Source: Candidatus Zhuqueibacterota bacterium
GTDB lineage: Bacteria > Zhuqueibacterota > Zhuqueibacteria > Zhuqueibacterales > Zhuqueibacteraceae
DNA length: 33,816 nt
Assembly (NCBI GenBank): GCA_022616415.1
Contig: JAKEEU010000034.1
Coordinates: forward strand, 1-33,816
Reading direction: 5' to 3'
The notes under the pieces were generated by a model. It had not been told where the DNA came from, ran no database searches, and was given only the letters and a program-made list of their open reading frames with translations. This document shows, in pieces, positions 1-8,288 of this stretch; positions within the stretch are counted from its first letter, which is position 1, and each line of letters opens with the position of its first letter. The translations under genes and the position numbers were made by a program.

Positions 1-218
1 ATTGTTTTTGCTTTGTGTGTTTTCATTTTAATAATATAATAAAAAATTATACGAAGTCAAGTTTTTTGTAATTTTTTATTTCCCGGACAGACACTATCTA
101 TGCTTCGCTGAACGAGGTCAGTTCGCGTTGGCACAATTCATACCGTTTCGCAGCAGAAAATGAAGTACGTTCATTTTTGAAAAAATCAGGAAAAAACCGC
201 GGCATTAAAGGCGACTTT

Positions 219-248
219 TTGAAATACAATAGCAAAAAACTTTATGAT
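219..248 (+). promoter_or_regulatory. candidate sigma70-type promoter for the BolA-like pair
   Basis: TTGAAA at 219-224 and TATGAT at 243-248 are separated by 18 bp in an AT-rich leader. A start around 255 would lie just before the Shine-Dalgarno sequence at 272-277. The first 283 bases hold no convincing gene. The match is by eye only. Confidence 0.4.
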
Positions 249-283
249 GCTGCACGCGAATTTCTCCAATTAGGAGGACTGCA

Positions 284-553
284 ATGGACACAATTGAGCA
301 AAAAGTAAGAGGTATCCTGAAAATGCGATTTTCCGACGAAGAGATCCGGTTTGATCATGAACCCGGCGAGCGCATTTCAGGATTTATTGTTTCCAATAAG
401 TTCCTTGACATGGAGCATCTGGCTCGCCAAAAAATGATATCGAGCCTGCTTTTTACTCATCTTTCTAAAGAAGAGCGCCGGCATGTATTGGGGTTTCTCG
501 CATTCACACCGGAGGAGGAACAATTTTATTTAGAAGCCCGCGAGGATTCATAG
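284..553 (+). CDS. small BolA-like protein, copy 1
   Basis: This 89-aa protein is a paralog of the next gene; both share the stretch HEPGERI and the same overall layout. The pattern is a helix, then an I-V-S-x-K-F strand/turn, a helix, and a C-terminal T-P-E segment. It resembles the BolA/IbaG fold family, whose core is V-S-D-x-F-x-G followed by an R-H helix. In this copy the R-H pair is replaced by R-Q. BolA proteins bind glutaredoxins/Fe-S clusters or act as regulators, but the role here is unknown. AGGAGG at 272-277 is ideally placed before the ATG. The BolA assignment is pattern recognition only; a lineage-specific hypothetical family is the alternative. Confidence 0.6.
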   Translation: MDTIEQKVRGILKMRFSDEEIRFDHEPGERISGFIVSNKFLDMEHLARQKMISSLLFTHLSKEERRHVLGFLAFTPEEEQFYLEAREDS

Positions 554-616
554 TAAAAAAGTATTCAATCTCGGGCTTTGTAATGGTCTCGCAATTTGCG
601 GGCAGGAGATATTCTC

Positions 617-883
617 ATGGAAATGTTGGAACAAAAGGTCAAAGATGCCCTGAAGAAACAATTTAAAGACGAGGATATTCAATTCCACCATGAGCCCGGA
701 GAGCGTATTCATGGCATTATTATTTCCGACAAGTTTGAAGGCTTGGATTTTGAGGCGCGCCATGAATTGATTTGGAATTTGCTCCGTGCCCATCTTTCAC
801 CGGAAGAACGACAGCAAGTTTTGAGCTTTATCGATTATACACCAGCGGAAATCAAAGCTTACACCGAGGCTTTCAGCGAGTAA
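617..883 (+). CDS. small BolA-like protein, copy 2
   Basis: This 88-aa protein is a tandem paralog of the preceding gene. Residues 36-50 (I-I-S-D-K-F-E-G through A-R-H-E) match the BolA signature of V-S-D-x-F-x-G followed by the conserved R-H pair (here R48-H49). The C-terminal T-P-A-E segment occupies the last BolA helix. I chose the ATG at 617 because AGGAG lies at 604-608; an upstream ATG at 596 has no ribosome-binding site. The gene sits 63 nt after copy 1 and only 2 nt before the MBL-fold hydrolase, so all three are probably cotranscribed. No glutaredoxin gene is visible nearby. Coding is confident; the family assignment is moderate. Confidence 0.65.
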   Translation: MEMLEQKVKDALKKQFKDEDIQFHHEPGERIHGIIISDKFEGLDFEARHELIWNLLRAHLSPEERQQVLSFIDYTPAEIKAYTEAFSE

Positions 884-885
884 AA

Positions 886-1740
886 ATGAAACTTGGCGAC
901 CTCGACCTCTTCATTCTCTCCGACGGCCTCTTCCGCCTCGACGGTGGCGCCATGTTCGGTGTGGTGCCGCGCGTGCTGTGGGAGCGCAACGATACGCCTG
1001 ATGAGAAAAATCGCATTCTCATGGGATTGAACTGCCTGCTGGTGATTCACGGCACAGAAAAAATTCTCATTGATACCGGCATAGGCGACAAGTTCGATGA
1101 AAAGTTCGGCACGATGTTCGGCGTGCAACGCGAGACGACTTTGCTCGATCAGCTTGCCGATTTGAATTTGCGGCCGGAAGACATCACCCACGTGATCATG
1201 TCGCACATGCATTTCGATCATATCGGCTGGAACACACGCCGTAACGCTGCCGAAGAAATCGTACCGACGTTTCCGAACGCCATTTATTTCGCGCAGCGCG
1301 GCGAGTATGAAGTTGCCAAAAATCCGGATGATCGCAGCCGCGCGAGTTATTTAAAATGGAATTGGGAGGCGCTGGAAAAGAGCGGCCAGCTTCAACTTCT
1401 CGACGGCACGACCGAAGTGCTGCCCGGCGTCGAGAGTTTTCTCGCGCCTGGACACACGCTTTACCACACCATCGTCAAAGTTAAAAGCGCCGGCAAAACG
1501 GCAGCATTCCTGGCGGATTTGGTTCCTACGACCTCGCATCTCAAAACGCCGTATGTGATGGGCTACGATCTCTACCCCAAATTGACGATGGAGACCAAGC
1601 CACGAATTTTACTGCAAGCTTTTGAAGAGCAGTGGCTGCTCATCTTCGAGCATGCGCCGCGGATTAAAGCGGGATATTTGAAGCAAGTTGAGGGAAATTG
1701 GAAGGTGGAACCGGTTATAATGGAGGGTGGCTCTTCGTAA
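886..1740 (+). CDS. MBL-fold metallohydrolase
   Basis: This 284-aa cytoplasmic enzyme has the metallo-beta-lactamase fold. The metal-binding H-x-H-x-D-H motif spans residues 107-112, followed by a G-H-T histidine, an A-D-L aspartate in the bridging position, and a C-terminal F-E-H histidine. The set is typical of binuclear Zn hydrolases. The overall layout resembles the lactonase/quorum-quenching-like group, but the substrate cannot be read from sequence. Starting at the ATG at 886 avoids overlapping the upstream gene; longer in-frame starts run into it. It follows the BolA-like gene with almost no gap and precedes a fatty-acid-type gene block, so an ester or thioester hydrolase role is possible. 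Confidence 0.85.
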   Translation: MKLGDLDLFILSDGLFRLDGGAMFGVVPRVLWERNDTPDEKNRILMGLNCLLVIHGTEKILIDTGIGDKFDEKFGTMFGVQRETTLLDQLADLNLRPEDITHVIMSHMHFDHIGWNTRRNAAEEIVPTFPNAIYFAQRGEYEVAKNPDDRSRASYLKWNWEALEKSGQLQLLDGTTEVLPGVESFLAPGHTLYHTIVKVKSAGKTAAFLADLVPTTSHLKTPYVMGYDLYPKLTMETKPRILLQAFEEQWLLIFEHAPRIKAGYLKQVEGNWKVEPVIMEGGSS

Positions 1741-1829
1741 TGCCTTTTGGCATCTTACTAATCAGATTGCGAAAGTCCCCGAAAAGGACTACTACAAAAA
1801 TTTTATATGTAAGGGAAGGAGTTTGTGTT

Positions 1830-3023
1830 ATGACTACACAATTCCGTGAAGTCATCATCGCTGGCGCCTGCCGCACGCCGATTGGCGCGTTTCAAGGCGC
1901 GCTGGCGTCAGTGCCGGCGCCCGTGCTGGGTTCGCTTGTGGTGAAAGAAGCGGTGCAACGGGCCGGCATCGATCCGAAAAAAGTTGACGAAGTGATCATG
2001 GGCTGTGTGCTGCCGGCCGGAGTCGGGCAAGCACCGGCGCGACAAGCGGCGATCAAAGCCGGCTTGCCGGTCGAAGTCACTTGCATGACGATCAACAAGG
2101 TTTGCGGTTCCGGCCTCAAAGCGGTGATGCTTGCGGCGCAGGCGATCATGCTCGGTGATGCCGACGTTATCGTTGCAGGTGGAATGGAAAGCATGTCGAA
2201 TACGCCCTATTTGCTCGACAAAGCGCGCGACGGCTATCGCCTCGGCCACGGCGAGCTTGTTGACAGTATGATCAAAGACGGCTTGTGGGATGTGTACAAC
2301 AATTTTCACATGGGCAATGCCGCGGAGCTGTGTGCGCGTGAGTGCAGCATTCCGCGCCAGGCGCAGGACGAGTTTGCGACGATGAGCTATAAACGCGCTT
2401 TAGCCGCGCAAGAAAAAGGCCTTTTTGCCAAAGAGATCGTCACCGTGCCGCTGCCTCATAAAAAAGCGGAACCCGTTTTCGTTAAAGAAGATGAGGAGCC
2501 GAAGAAAGTCAATTTTGAAAAAATGCTGACCCTGCGGCCGGCGTTTGACAAAGAAGGCACGGTCACAGCGGCGAATGCTTCCAAAATAAACGACGGCGCC
2601 GCAGCGGTCGTCGTGATGGCGAAAGAAGTGGCGGACAAGCTTGGCGTCACGCCGCAAGCAAAAATTCTCAGCCAAGCTTCCGCCGCAAAGAAGCCGGAAT
2701 GGTTCACCACCGCGCCGATTGACGCGATTGAAAAAATTCTCCGAAAATCTGGTTTTAGTTTGGACAAGATTGATCTCTTTGAAATCAACGAAGCGTTTGC
2801 GGTGGTGGCGTTAGCGGCGCAGCAGAAGCTCGGCATTCCGTTGAATAAGCTGAACGTTCACGGCGGCGCGGCGGCGCTCGGCCATCCGATTGGCGCCAGC
2901 GGCTGCCGGATTCTCGTCACGCTCATTCACGCGCTGCAAGAGTATAAAAAGAAGTACGGCATGGCGGCGATCTGTATCGGCGGCGGCGAAGCCTCAGCGG
3001 TCATTGTGGAGAATATGGCGTAA
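1830..3023 (+). CDS. acetyl-CoA C-acyltransferase (thiolase)
   Basis: This 397-aa protein is full length for thiolases, which condense two acyl-CoAs or cleave 3-ketoacyl-CoA. The nucleophilic Cys92 lies in N-K-V-C-G-S-G. The N-E-A-F motif, His352 in G-H-P-I-G-A-S-G and Cys382 in C-I-G-G-G complete the catalytic set. The ATG at 1830 is preceded by GGAAGGAG; the longer frame from 1698 overlaps the hydrolase. With the next two genes it forms a beta-oxidation or butyrate-type block. The stop codon TAA (3021-3023) lies inside a palindromic repeat of a family that recurs in this window. Degradative and biosynthetic thiolases cannot be separated here. Confidence 0.95.
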   Translation: MTTQFREVIIAGACRTPIGAFQGALASVPAPVLGSLVVKEAVQRAGIDPKKVDEVIMGCVLPAGVGQAPARQAAIKAGLPVEVTCMTINKVCGSGLKAVMLAAQAIMLGDADVIVAGGMESMSNTPYLLDKARDGYRLGHGELVDSMIKDGLWDVYNNFHMGNAAELCARECSIPRQAQDEFATMSYKRALAAQEKGLFAKEIVTVPLPHKKAEPVFVKEDEEPKKVNFEKMLTLRPAFDKEGTVTAANASKINDGAAAVVVMAKEVADKLGVTPQAKILSQASAAKKPEWFTTAPIDAIEKILRKSGFSLDKIDLFEINEAFAVVALAAQQKLGIPLNKLNVHGGAAALGHPIGASGCRILVTLIHALQEYKKKYGMAAICIGGGEASAVIVENMA

Positions 3024-3043
3024 CCCAGACGGCCTCGTCTGGA
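3024..3043. repeat. CCCAGAC-type palindrome (family A)
   Basis: CCAGAC (3025-3030) and GTCTGG (3037-3042) form a hairpin directly after the thiolase stop codon. The same core occurs at 19803, 20792 and 33755. The preceding GTAA includes the thiolase stop. Confidence 0.7.
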
Positions 3044-3085
3044 GCTATGCAGGAAACTAATCTTGGTCAAAAGAGTGAGACAAAG

Positions 3086-3931
3086 ATGGAACACATCGGT
3101 GTCATCGGCGGCGGCACGATGGGCAACGGCATTGCTCATGTGTTCGCCCAATTCGGCTACGCGGTCACTTTGGTGGACATCAAGCAGGAATTTCTCGACC
3201 GCGCACTGGTGACCATCAAAGCCAATTTGGAGCGGCAGGCAAAGAAAGGCATCATTGCCGTCAACGAAGTGGCGACGATTCTCGGTCGCATTGTCACCGC
3301 CACGGAGCTGAAGGCAGTTGCGAATGGCGAACTGGTGGTGGAAGCGGCAACCGAAGAGCCGGCGCTCAAAAAGAAAATCTTTGCCGAATTGGACGCGCTG
3401 TGTCCAGCGGAAACGATTTTGGCGAGCAACACTTCTTCCATCTCGATCACCGAAATTGCGGCGGTCACAAAACGTCCCGAGAAAGTCATCGGCATGCATT
3501 TCTTCAATCCCGTGCCGCTAATGGCGCTGGTGGAAGTGATTCGCGGCTTGGCGACGGACGACGAAACGTTCAATACCGTCATGAAGCTCAGCCGGGCGCT
3601 GGGCAAAAAGCCGGTGGCGGTGAATGATTATCCTGGCTTCGTCTCGAATCGCGTGCTCATGCCGATGATCAACGAGGCGATTTATTGCGTGATGGAAGGC
3701 GTGGCCGAGAAAGAAGCGATTGACAACGTCATGAAGCTCGGCATGAACCACCCGATGGGACCGTTGGCGCTGGCGGATTTTATCGGCCTCGACGTTTGTT
3801 TGCACATCATGGAAGTGTTGCACCGGCAACTGGGCGACGACAAATATCGCCCGTGCCCGCTGTTGCGCAAAATGGTGGCAGCGGGCCATCTCGGCAAAAA
3901 GACCGGAGAGGGATTTTATTCTTATGCGTGA
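3086..3931 (+). CDS. 3-hydroxybutyryl-CoA dehydrogenase
   Basis: The protein has 281 aa, the normal size of the single-domain family. It begins with a Rossmann NAD-binding motif (G-G-G-T-M-G) and has the catalytic H-F-F-N-P-V-P segment and the P-G-F-V-S-N-R dimerisation/active-site region. It oxidises (S)-3-hydroxyacyl-CoA to the 3-keto form, or runs in reverse during butyryl-CoA synthesis. I prefer the ATG at 3086 because the protein then begins right at the Rossmann strand; an in-frame ATG at 3047 sits at the edge of a repeat hairpin. It lies between thiolase and acyl-CoA dehydrogenase. Enoyl-CoA hydratase is not in this cluster. Confidence 0.93.
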   Translation: MEHIGVIGGGTMGNGIAHVFAQFGYAVTLVDIKQEFLDRALVTIKANLERQAKKGIIAVNEVATILGRIVTATELKAVANGELVVEAATEEPALKKKIFAELDALCPAETILASNTSSISITEIAAVTKRPEKVIGMHFFNPVPLMALVEVIRGLATDDETFNTVMKLSRALGKKPVAVNDYPGFVSNRVLMPMINEAIYCVMEGVAEKEAIDNVMKLGMNHPMGPLALADFIGLDVCLHIMEVLHRQLGDDKYRPCPLLRKMVAAGHLGKKTGEGFYSYA

Positions 3932-3973
3932 ATTGAAAATTGTAAATTTTCAATTTAAAGTATTGAGGAAAGC

Positions 3974-5113
3974 ATGGACTTCAAATTGACCGAAGAGCAA
4001 ATCCAAATTCGCGATGAAATCCGCCGCTTTGCAGAAACGGAGATTGCGCCGGATGCAGCCGGGCGCGACGAGCAGGAAAAATTTGCGGAGAAGCAGATCA
4101 AAAAGCTCGGCGAACTGGGATATATGGGGATGACCGTAAGCTCGCAATACGGCGGCCAGAGTGCTGACACCGTCGCCTATACGTTGGTGGTCGAAGAGCT
4201 TTCCAAAGTCGATGCCTCGGTCGGCGTGGCGCTGTCGGTGAACAATTCGCTGGTTTGTTACGGCCTCGAAAAATTCGGCACCGAAACACAAAAGCAAAAA
4301 TATCTGGTGCCGTTGGCGACCGGCAAGGCGCTCGGCGCGTATTGTCTTTCGGAGCCTGGCACCGGCAGCGACGCCGGCAACATGATGACGGTTGCGGAAA
4401 AGCGCGGCGATCACTATATTATTAGTGGCGCCAAAAACTTTATCACCAACGGCATCCACGCCGATTACCTGATCGTTTTTGTCACGCTCGATAAAAAGGC
4501 CGGCACCAAAGGCGTGTGTGCTTTCATCGTTGAGAGAAATTTCCCAGGTGTTTCGGTCGGCAAAAAGGAGAAAAAACTCGGCATCCGCAGCAGCGATACC
4601 GCGATGCTGAATTTTGACGGCGTCAAAGTGCCGGCGGCGAATTTGCTCGGACAAGAGGGAAAAGGTTTTTCAATCGCGATGGCCATTCTCGATGTTGGGC
4701 GAATCGGTATCGCGGCGCAAGCGCTCGGCATTGCGGGCGGGGCCTTGGCAGCCGCGGTTAAATATGCCAAGGAACGCCGGCAATTCGGCCAGTCGATCAT
4801 TGATTTTCAGGCGATCAATTTTATGTTGGCGGATATGGCGATGGAAATCGATGCAGCGCGGCTGCTCATTTATCAAGCCGCGGTTGCGAAGGACAGCGGG
4901 GAAAAATTTTCCGTTCAGTCGGCCAAAGCCAAGTTGTACGCGTCGCGCGTGGCGGTCGACTGCGCCGTGAAGGCGGTGCAAATTTTCGGTGGCGCCGGCT
5001 ATTTGAAGGATTATCCAGTCGAGCGGTATATGCGCGACGCGAAAATCACGGAGATTTACGAAGGAACGTCGGAAATCCAAAAACTCGTCATCGCCCGCGG
5101 CTTGATGACGTAA
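3974..5113 (+). CDS. acyl-CoA dehydrogenase, short-chain type
   Basis: This 379-aa flavoenzyme desaturates acyl-CoA to enoyl-CoA, passing electrons to ETF. The N-terminal helical domain is followed by the FAD-contact segment [11 protein letters not shown] near residues 120-132. The C-terminal domain has the R-R-Q-F-G segment and the catalytic base Glu363 in I-Y-E-G-T-S-E-I-Q. Glu in this position is characteristic of butyryl/short-chain enzymes. GAGGA precedes the ATG at 3974. It is third in the acyl-CoA block and is followed by a REP-like palindrome pair. ETF genes are not in the window. Confidence 0.95.
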   Translation: MDFKLTEEQIQIRDEIRRFAETEIAPDAAGRDEQEKFAEKQIKKLGELGYMGMTVSSQYGGQSADTVAYTLVVEELSKVDASVGVALSVNNSLVCYGLEKFGTETQKQKYLVPLATGKALGAYCLSEPGTGSDAGNMMTVAEKRGDHYIISGAKNFITNGIHADYLIVFVTLDKKAGTKGVCAFIVERNFPGVSVGKKEKKLGIRSSDTAMLNFDGVKVPAANLLGQEGKGFSIAMAILDVGRIGIAAQALGIAGGALAAAVKYAKERRQFGQSIIDFQAINFMLADMAMEIDAARLLIYQAAVAKDSGEKFSVQSAKAKLYASRVAVDCAVKAVQIFGGAGYLKDYPVERYMRDAKITEIYEGTSEIQKLVIARGLMT

Positions 5114-5118
5114 CGTTC

Positions 5119-5179
5119 GTAGTTGCGCCTTCAGGCGTCGCGCGTTTATTCAAGCACCAATGCCTGAAGGCATCACTAC
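5119..5179. repeat. GTAG-ended REP pair (BIME-like, family B)
   Basis: GTAGT at 5119 leads into the palindrome GCGCCTTCAGGCG. The mirrored arm at 5160-5179 reads TGCCTGAAGGCA and ends in ACTAC. The two REPs therefore face each other in inverted orientation. The same architecture recurs at 24272, 25693 and 26699. Confidence 0.8.
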
Positions 5180-5202
5180 AAACTAATTCGAGGAGAGGAA
5201 AT

Positions 5203-6216
5203 ATGACGCGGCTACCCAACGGCAAAGCAGCTTATGCCGCCCGCATGCAAAAGGCGCGGCAGGCGAAGCCCAAAACTGAAAGTGCTGTTTCGACCGGCTT
5301 CGATGAGAAAACAAAAATTTGGTTCAATGGCAGGATGGTCCGTTGGCAGGAGGCCACGGTGCACGTGATGTCTCACGTGATTCATTATGGCTCGAGCGTT
5401 TTTGAAGGGTTTCGCTGCTACAACACACAGAATGGGCCGGCGATCTTTCGTCTGAAAGATCACATCGACCGCCTGTTTGATTCGGCCAAAATTTATCGCA
5501 TCGACATGCCGTTCACCAAGGCGGAAATCATGCAGGCGTGCATCGAGGTCGTCAAGCTGAATCGGCTGGAGGCATGTTACCTGCGCCCGGTGGCATTTCG
5601 CGGTTATCACAGCCTTGGTGTCGATCCGCGGCTATGCCCGACGATGGTTGCGATTGCGGCGTTGATGTGGGGAAAGTATCTCGGCCCGGAGGCGCTGAAG
5701 GCCGGTGTTGATGTGCGCGTCGCCTCTTGGAATCGCATGCGTCCCAACACCTTCCCATCGATGGCCAAAGCGGCCTCGAACTATATGCCGTCGCAGCTCG
5801 TTAAATTGGAGGCGAAGATCGATCATTACGTCGAAGGCATTATGTTGGACTCGCACGGTTACGTGAGCGAGGGCAGCGGCGAAAATATTTTTTTGCTCTA
5901 TCGCGGCAAGCTTTACACGCCGCCGTTGACCGCCAGCATTTTGCCGGGCATCACGCGCGATTGCACGATCACCATGGCGCGGGAATTGGGCTGCGAGGTG
6001 ATCGAGGCGCCCGTGCCGCGCGAGATGCTCTACGTGTCCGACGAAGTTTTTTTCACCGGCAGCGCCGCGGAAATCACACCGATTCGCTCCATCGACCGGA
6101 TTACGATCGGCAACGGTGCTTGCGGGCCGCTCACCGAACGCCTCCAAAAGCGGTTCTTTGCGATCGTCGAAGGCCGGACCGAGGACGTTTATGATTGGCT
6201 GACACCAGTGCATTAA
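5203..6216 (+). CDS. ilvE: branched-chain amino acid aminotransferase
   Basis: This 337-aa PLP-dependent class IV aminotransferase interconverts Leu, Ile and Val with their 2-oxo acids. The group-I motifs are clear: [17 protein letters not shown], the S-W-N-R-M-R-P-N-T segment, PLP lysine Lys189 in [13 protein letters not shown] and the C-terminal G-S-A-A-E-I-T-P. It resembles E. coli IlvE over its whole length. About 30 extra residues precede I-W-F-N-G; they are basic and probably disordered. AGGAGAGG at 5191-5198 supports the ATG at 5203. Its position after acyl-CoA genes fits branched-chain acid metabolism. Confidence 0.95.
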   Translation: MTRLPNGKAAYAARMQKARQAKPKTESAVSTGFDEKTKIWFNGRMVRWQEATVHVMSHVIHYGSSVFEGFRCYNTQNGPAIFRLKDHIDRLFDSAKIYRIDMPFTKAEIMQACIEVVKLNRLEACYLRPVAFRGYHSLGVDPRLCPTMVAIAALMWGKYLGPEALKAGVDVRVASWNRMRPNTFPSMAKAASNYMPSQLVKLEAKIDHYVEGIMLDSHGYVSEGSGENIFLLYRGKLYTPPLTASILPGITRDCTITMARELGCEVIEAPVPREMLYVSDEVFFTGSAAEITPIRSIDRITIGNGACGPLTERLQKRFFAIVEGRTEDVYDWLTPVH

Positions 6217-6398
6217 ATTTGTTTGCAAAATTCATTTTTTTGTCTTATGTAGTTAGTGGGCCGTGTTTGCAGGGCGACATGACCTCAATGCGGCCTTGAC
6301 TCCCAAAAGGAGTTTGCAATACAAAAAATTTTGTGACAAAATAATTAGATGATTATTTTGCCATAATCATTTCGTCATTAATAGTTTTTGGGACTCTG

Positions 6399-6872
6399 AT
6401 GTCACAAGGCAGCGGACGCCGCCATGCGCGCGAATTGGCTCTGCAAGCGTGCTATGCGCACGAGCTTTCCGGCAATCCGCCGGAGCAAATTTTGAGCGAC
6501 GTGATTTTCGGCAAAGACGAGCCGGGAGCGGTTGTGGAATTTGCCGCGGAGTTGTTTCGCCGCTCGGTGGCGGATATTCCCGATTATGACACAATGATCC
6601 GGCGCAAAGCCGTCAATTGGGAATTCAATCGCATCGCGATTTTGGACAAGCTCATCTTGCGCCTGGCGCTGTGTGAGTTTTTGCACTTCCCCGATATTCC
6701 GCCGAAAGTCACCATCGACGAGGCTATCGAAATCGCCAAGAAATACAGCACCGAGAAAAGCGGCCGCTTCGTCAACGGCATTCTCGACGCCGTACTTATC
6801 GATTTGCGCAAGGAAGGCAGATTGCATAAAAAGGGGCGCGGGCTGAGCGAGGGAAATGAGGAGGACGAGTAA
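6399..6872 (+). CDS. nusB: transcription antitermination factor NusB
   Basis: This 157-aa all-helical RNA-binding protein works with NusE (S10) on boxA in rRNA antitermination. It begins with the R-R-H-A-R-E-L-A-L-Q-A-C-Y helix typical of NusB. It carries the central W-E-F-N-R-I-A-I-L-D-K-L-I-L-R-L-A segment and the signature V-T-I-D-E-A-I-E-I-A-K-K-Y-S around residues 109-122, followed by F-V-N-G-I-L-D. The length is normal for the family, with a short charged tail. It is preceded by a 180-nt AT-rich gap. Ribosome-binding is weak (GGGA). ribH, its usual neighbour, is absent. Confidence 0.93.
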   Translation: MSQGSGRRHARELALQACYAHELSGNPPEQILSDVIFGKDEPGAVVEFAAELFRRSVADIPDYDTMIRRKAVNWEFNRIAILDKLILRLALCEFLHFPDIPPKVTIDEAIEIAKKYSTEKSGRFVNGILDAVLIDLRKEGRLHKKGRGLSEGNEEDE

Positions 6873-6944
6873 ACCTATCGTCATCTTGATTTTGTGAGAT
6901 TTTTTCCCTATTTTTGTGTAGAACCAAATTTTGAGTTAAAAGTT

Positions 6945-7352
6945 ATGAAAGTCTTCATCAGCCATTCCTACACGGGTGAGCCGCTGGTTAGAGAGGTTGC
7001 AACTGCCTTGCAAAATGCCGGTCTGGAAGTTTGGGACGGCGAAAGGGAGATATTTCCGGGCGACAACTGGGCGGAAAAAATCGGACAAGCGCTTCGTGAG
7101 GCCGAGGCGATGGTCGTTCTTTACACGCCAAATACGTTAAACTCAAGCTGGGTGAAACGTGACATCCAGTATGCTCTGGGCGAGCAACGTTTTCGCGATC
7201 GTTTAGTCACCGTCGTGGCTGGTCCACCGGAAAAACTTCCGGAAGATGAAATCCCCTGGATTTTGCGGCGATTTAAATTCATCAAGCTCGCTGATAACGG
7301 CAAAAAAGACGATTTCAAAAAAATTGCCCAGACCCTTTTAGCAGCGGCGTAA
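6945..7352 (+). CDS. TIR-domain protein (single domain)
   Basis: This 135-aa protein is almost entirely one TIR domain. It starts with strand A (K-V-F-I-S-H-S-Y), continues with a W-D-G-E-R-E-I-F-P-G-D-N-W BB-loop region and ends with the T-L-N-S-S-W-V helix motif. Many bacterial TIR domains degrade NAD+ in defence systems, using a Glu a few residues after the S-x-W motif. Here that place appears to be Asp73, so NADase activity is uncertain. No effector-sensor partner is fused. It lies between nusB and a coupled HNH nuclease pair. I chose the ATG at 6945 because the domain starts there; an upstream start at 6894 only adds unrelated sequence. Confidence 0.8.
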   Translation: MKVFISHSYTGEPLVREVATALQNAGLEVWDGEREIFPGDNWAEKIGQALREAEAMVVLYTPNTLNSSWVKRDIQYALGEQRFRDRLVTVVAGPPEKLPEDEIPWILRRFKFIKLADNGKKDDFKKIAQTLLAAA

Positions 7353-7448
7353 AAACGGATTTAGATCTTCAGGGTTCGACTTTATGTTGCCGGTAGAGGC
7401 TTTTATTTCTCATTCAGATCAGGTTAAATCTTAAAAATAGGATCAACA

Positions 7449-7844
7449 ATGGCAATCGACATTACCCTCACATTGCCGGACAATCTGGTTGAGCATGCCA
7501 AACGTTTTGGCCAAGTGACGCAGCGAGATGTTAAGTCGGTGTTAGCTGAGGCGTTGGAAATGATCTGGCCCACCTTCGGCAATTCGCCCGACGTCAAAAC
7601 TTATCCGCTGGCATCAAATCTTGACGATGCCGAGGTATTGGCATTGGCCGACACGAAAATGGACTTGATTCAAAATCAGCGCTTGGGTGCGCTTCAGGAA
7701 AAAGGAAAAACGAACGGCCTGACCACTGAAGAACGCTATGAATTAATGGCGTTGATGCAGATTTATCAAATCGGCCAACTCCGGAAATCTGAAGGCATGG
7801 CTGAAGCGGTGCGGCGCGGTTTGCGACCTCCTTTATCCGCATGA
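7449..7844 (+). CDS. small RHH-like protein coupled to HNH nuclease
   Basis: I do not recognise this 131-aa protein by name. Its N-terminus (D-I-T-L-T-L-P-D-N-L, then helices to about residue 38) looks like a ribbon-helix-helix beta strand and helix pair, as in small antitoxins and DNA-binding regulators. The rest is predicted helical, with a G-L-T-T-E-E-R-Y-E-L-M-A-L-M segment. Its stop overlaps the start of the HNH gene as ATGA at 7841-7844, implying translational coupling. I infer a cognate regulator or antitoxin for the nuclease; this is by arrangement, not by known family function. Similar gene pairs are, to my knowledge, common in cyanobacteria. Confidence 0.75.
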   Translation: MAIDITLTLPDNLVEHAKRFGQVTQRDVKSVLAEALEMIWPTFGNSPDVKTYPLASNLDDAEVLALADTKMDLIQNQRLGALQEKGKTNGLTTEERYELMALMQIYQIGQLRKSEGMAEAVRRGLRPPLSA

Positions 7845-8266
7845 CGCATAATTTCGAAAACATAAAGCAACGTGTGCGGCAAAGGGCGGGCAATCGCTGT
7901 GAATATTGTCTGTGTCATCAAGATTATGTTATGGGTTGGCTGCAAATCGATCATGTCATCCCAACCGTCAAGGATGGCTCCGATGATGAAGACAACCTGT
8001 GTTTGGCGTGTGAATTTTGTAATCAATATAAATGGACTAAAACGGATAGTGTAGACCCTCAAAGTGGACAATGGGTGCCTTTGTTTAATCCTCGTCGACA
8101 AAGTTGGGCAGAGCATTTTTCCTGGAGTAAAAGTGGCGCTGAAATTATCGGCCTAACTGCCATCGGTCGCGCTACGGTAATTGCCCTCAGGTTGAATAAT
8201 GCTTTAGCTATTACAGTTCGTCAAAATTGGATTAACGCTGGTTGGCATCCTCCGGTCGTTAAATGA
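7841..8266 (+). CDS. HNH endonuclease
   Basis: This 141-aa protein has a compact HNH domain in residues 8-61. Cys20/Cys23 and Cys57/Cys60 form the two zinc-binding C-x2-C knuckles, Asp37-His38 is the catalytic D-H pair, and Asn52 follows in D-N-L. HNH nucleases cut DNA with a single metal ion. The C-terminal 80 residues are not recognised and contain W-x-P-L-F-N-P-R, often seen in this small family. The gene overlaps the upstream small regulator by 4 nt and ends 22 nt before secA. There is no methyltransferase nearby, so a classical restriction system is unlikely. Base composition is AT-richer than secA. Confidence 0.85.
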   Translation: MTHNFENIKQRVRQRAGNRCEYCLCHQDYVMGWLQIDHVIPTVKDGSDDEDNLCLACEFCNQYKWTKTDSVDPQSGQWVPLFNPRRQSWAEHFSWSKSGAEIIGLTAIGRATVIALRLNNALAITVRQNWINAGWHPPVVK

Positions 8267-8288
8267 CCCCGAAGGTGAGTTAATTTTC

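Noticed and set aside
1698..1829. N-terminal extension of thiolase
   Set aside because: It overlaps the hydrolase gene and lacks a ribosome-binding site, while ATG 1830 has one and fits the family start.
7449..8266. Type II restriction-modification system
   Set aside because: No methyltransferase is present and the HNH protein is coupled to a small regulator instead.
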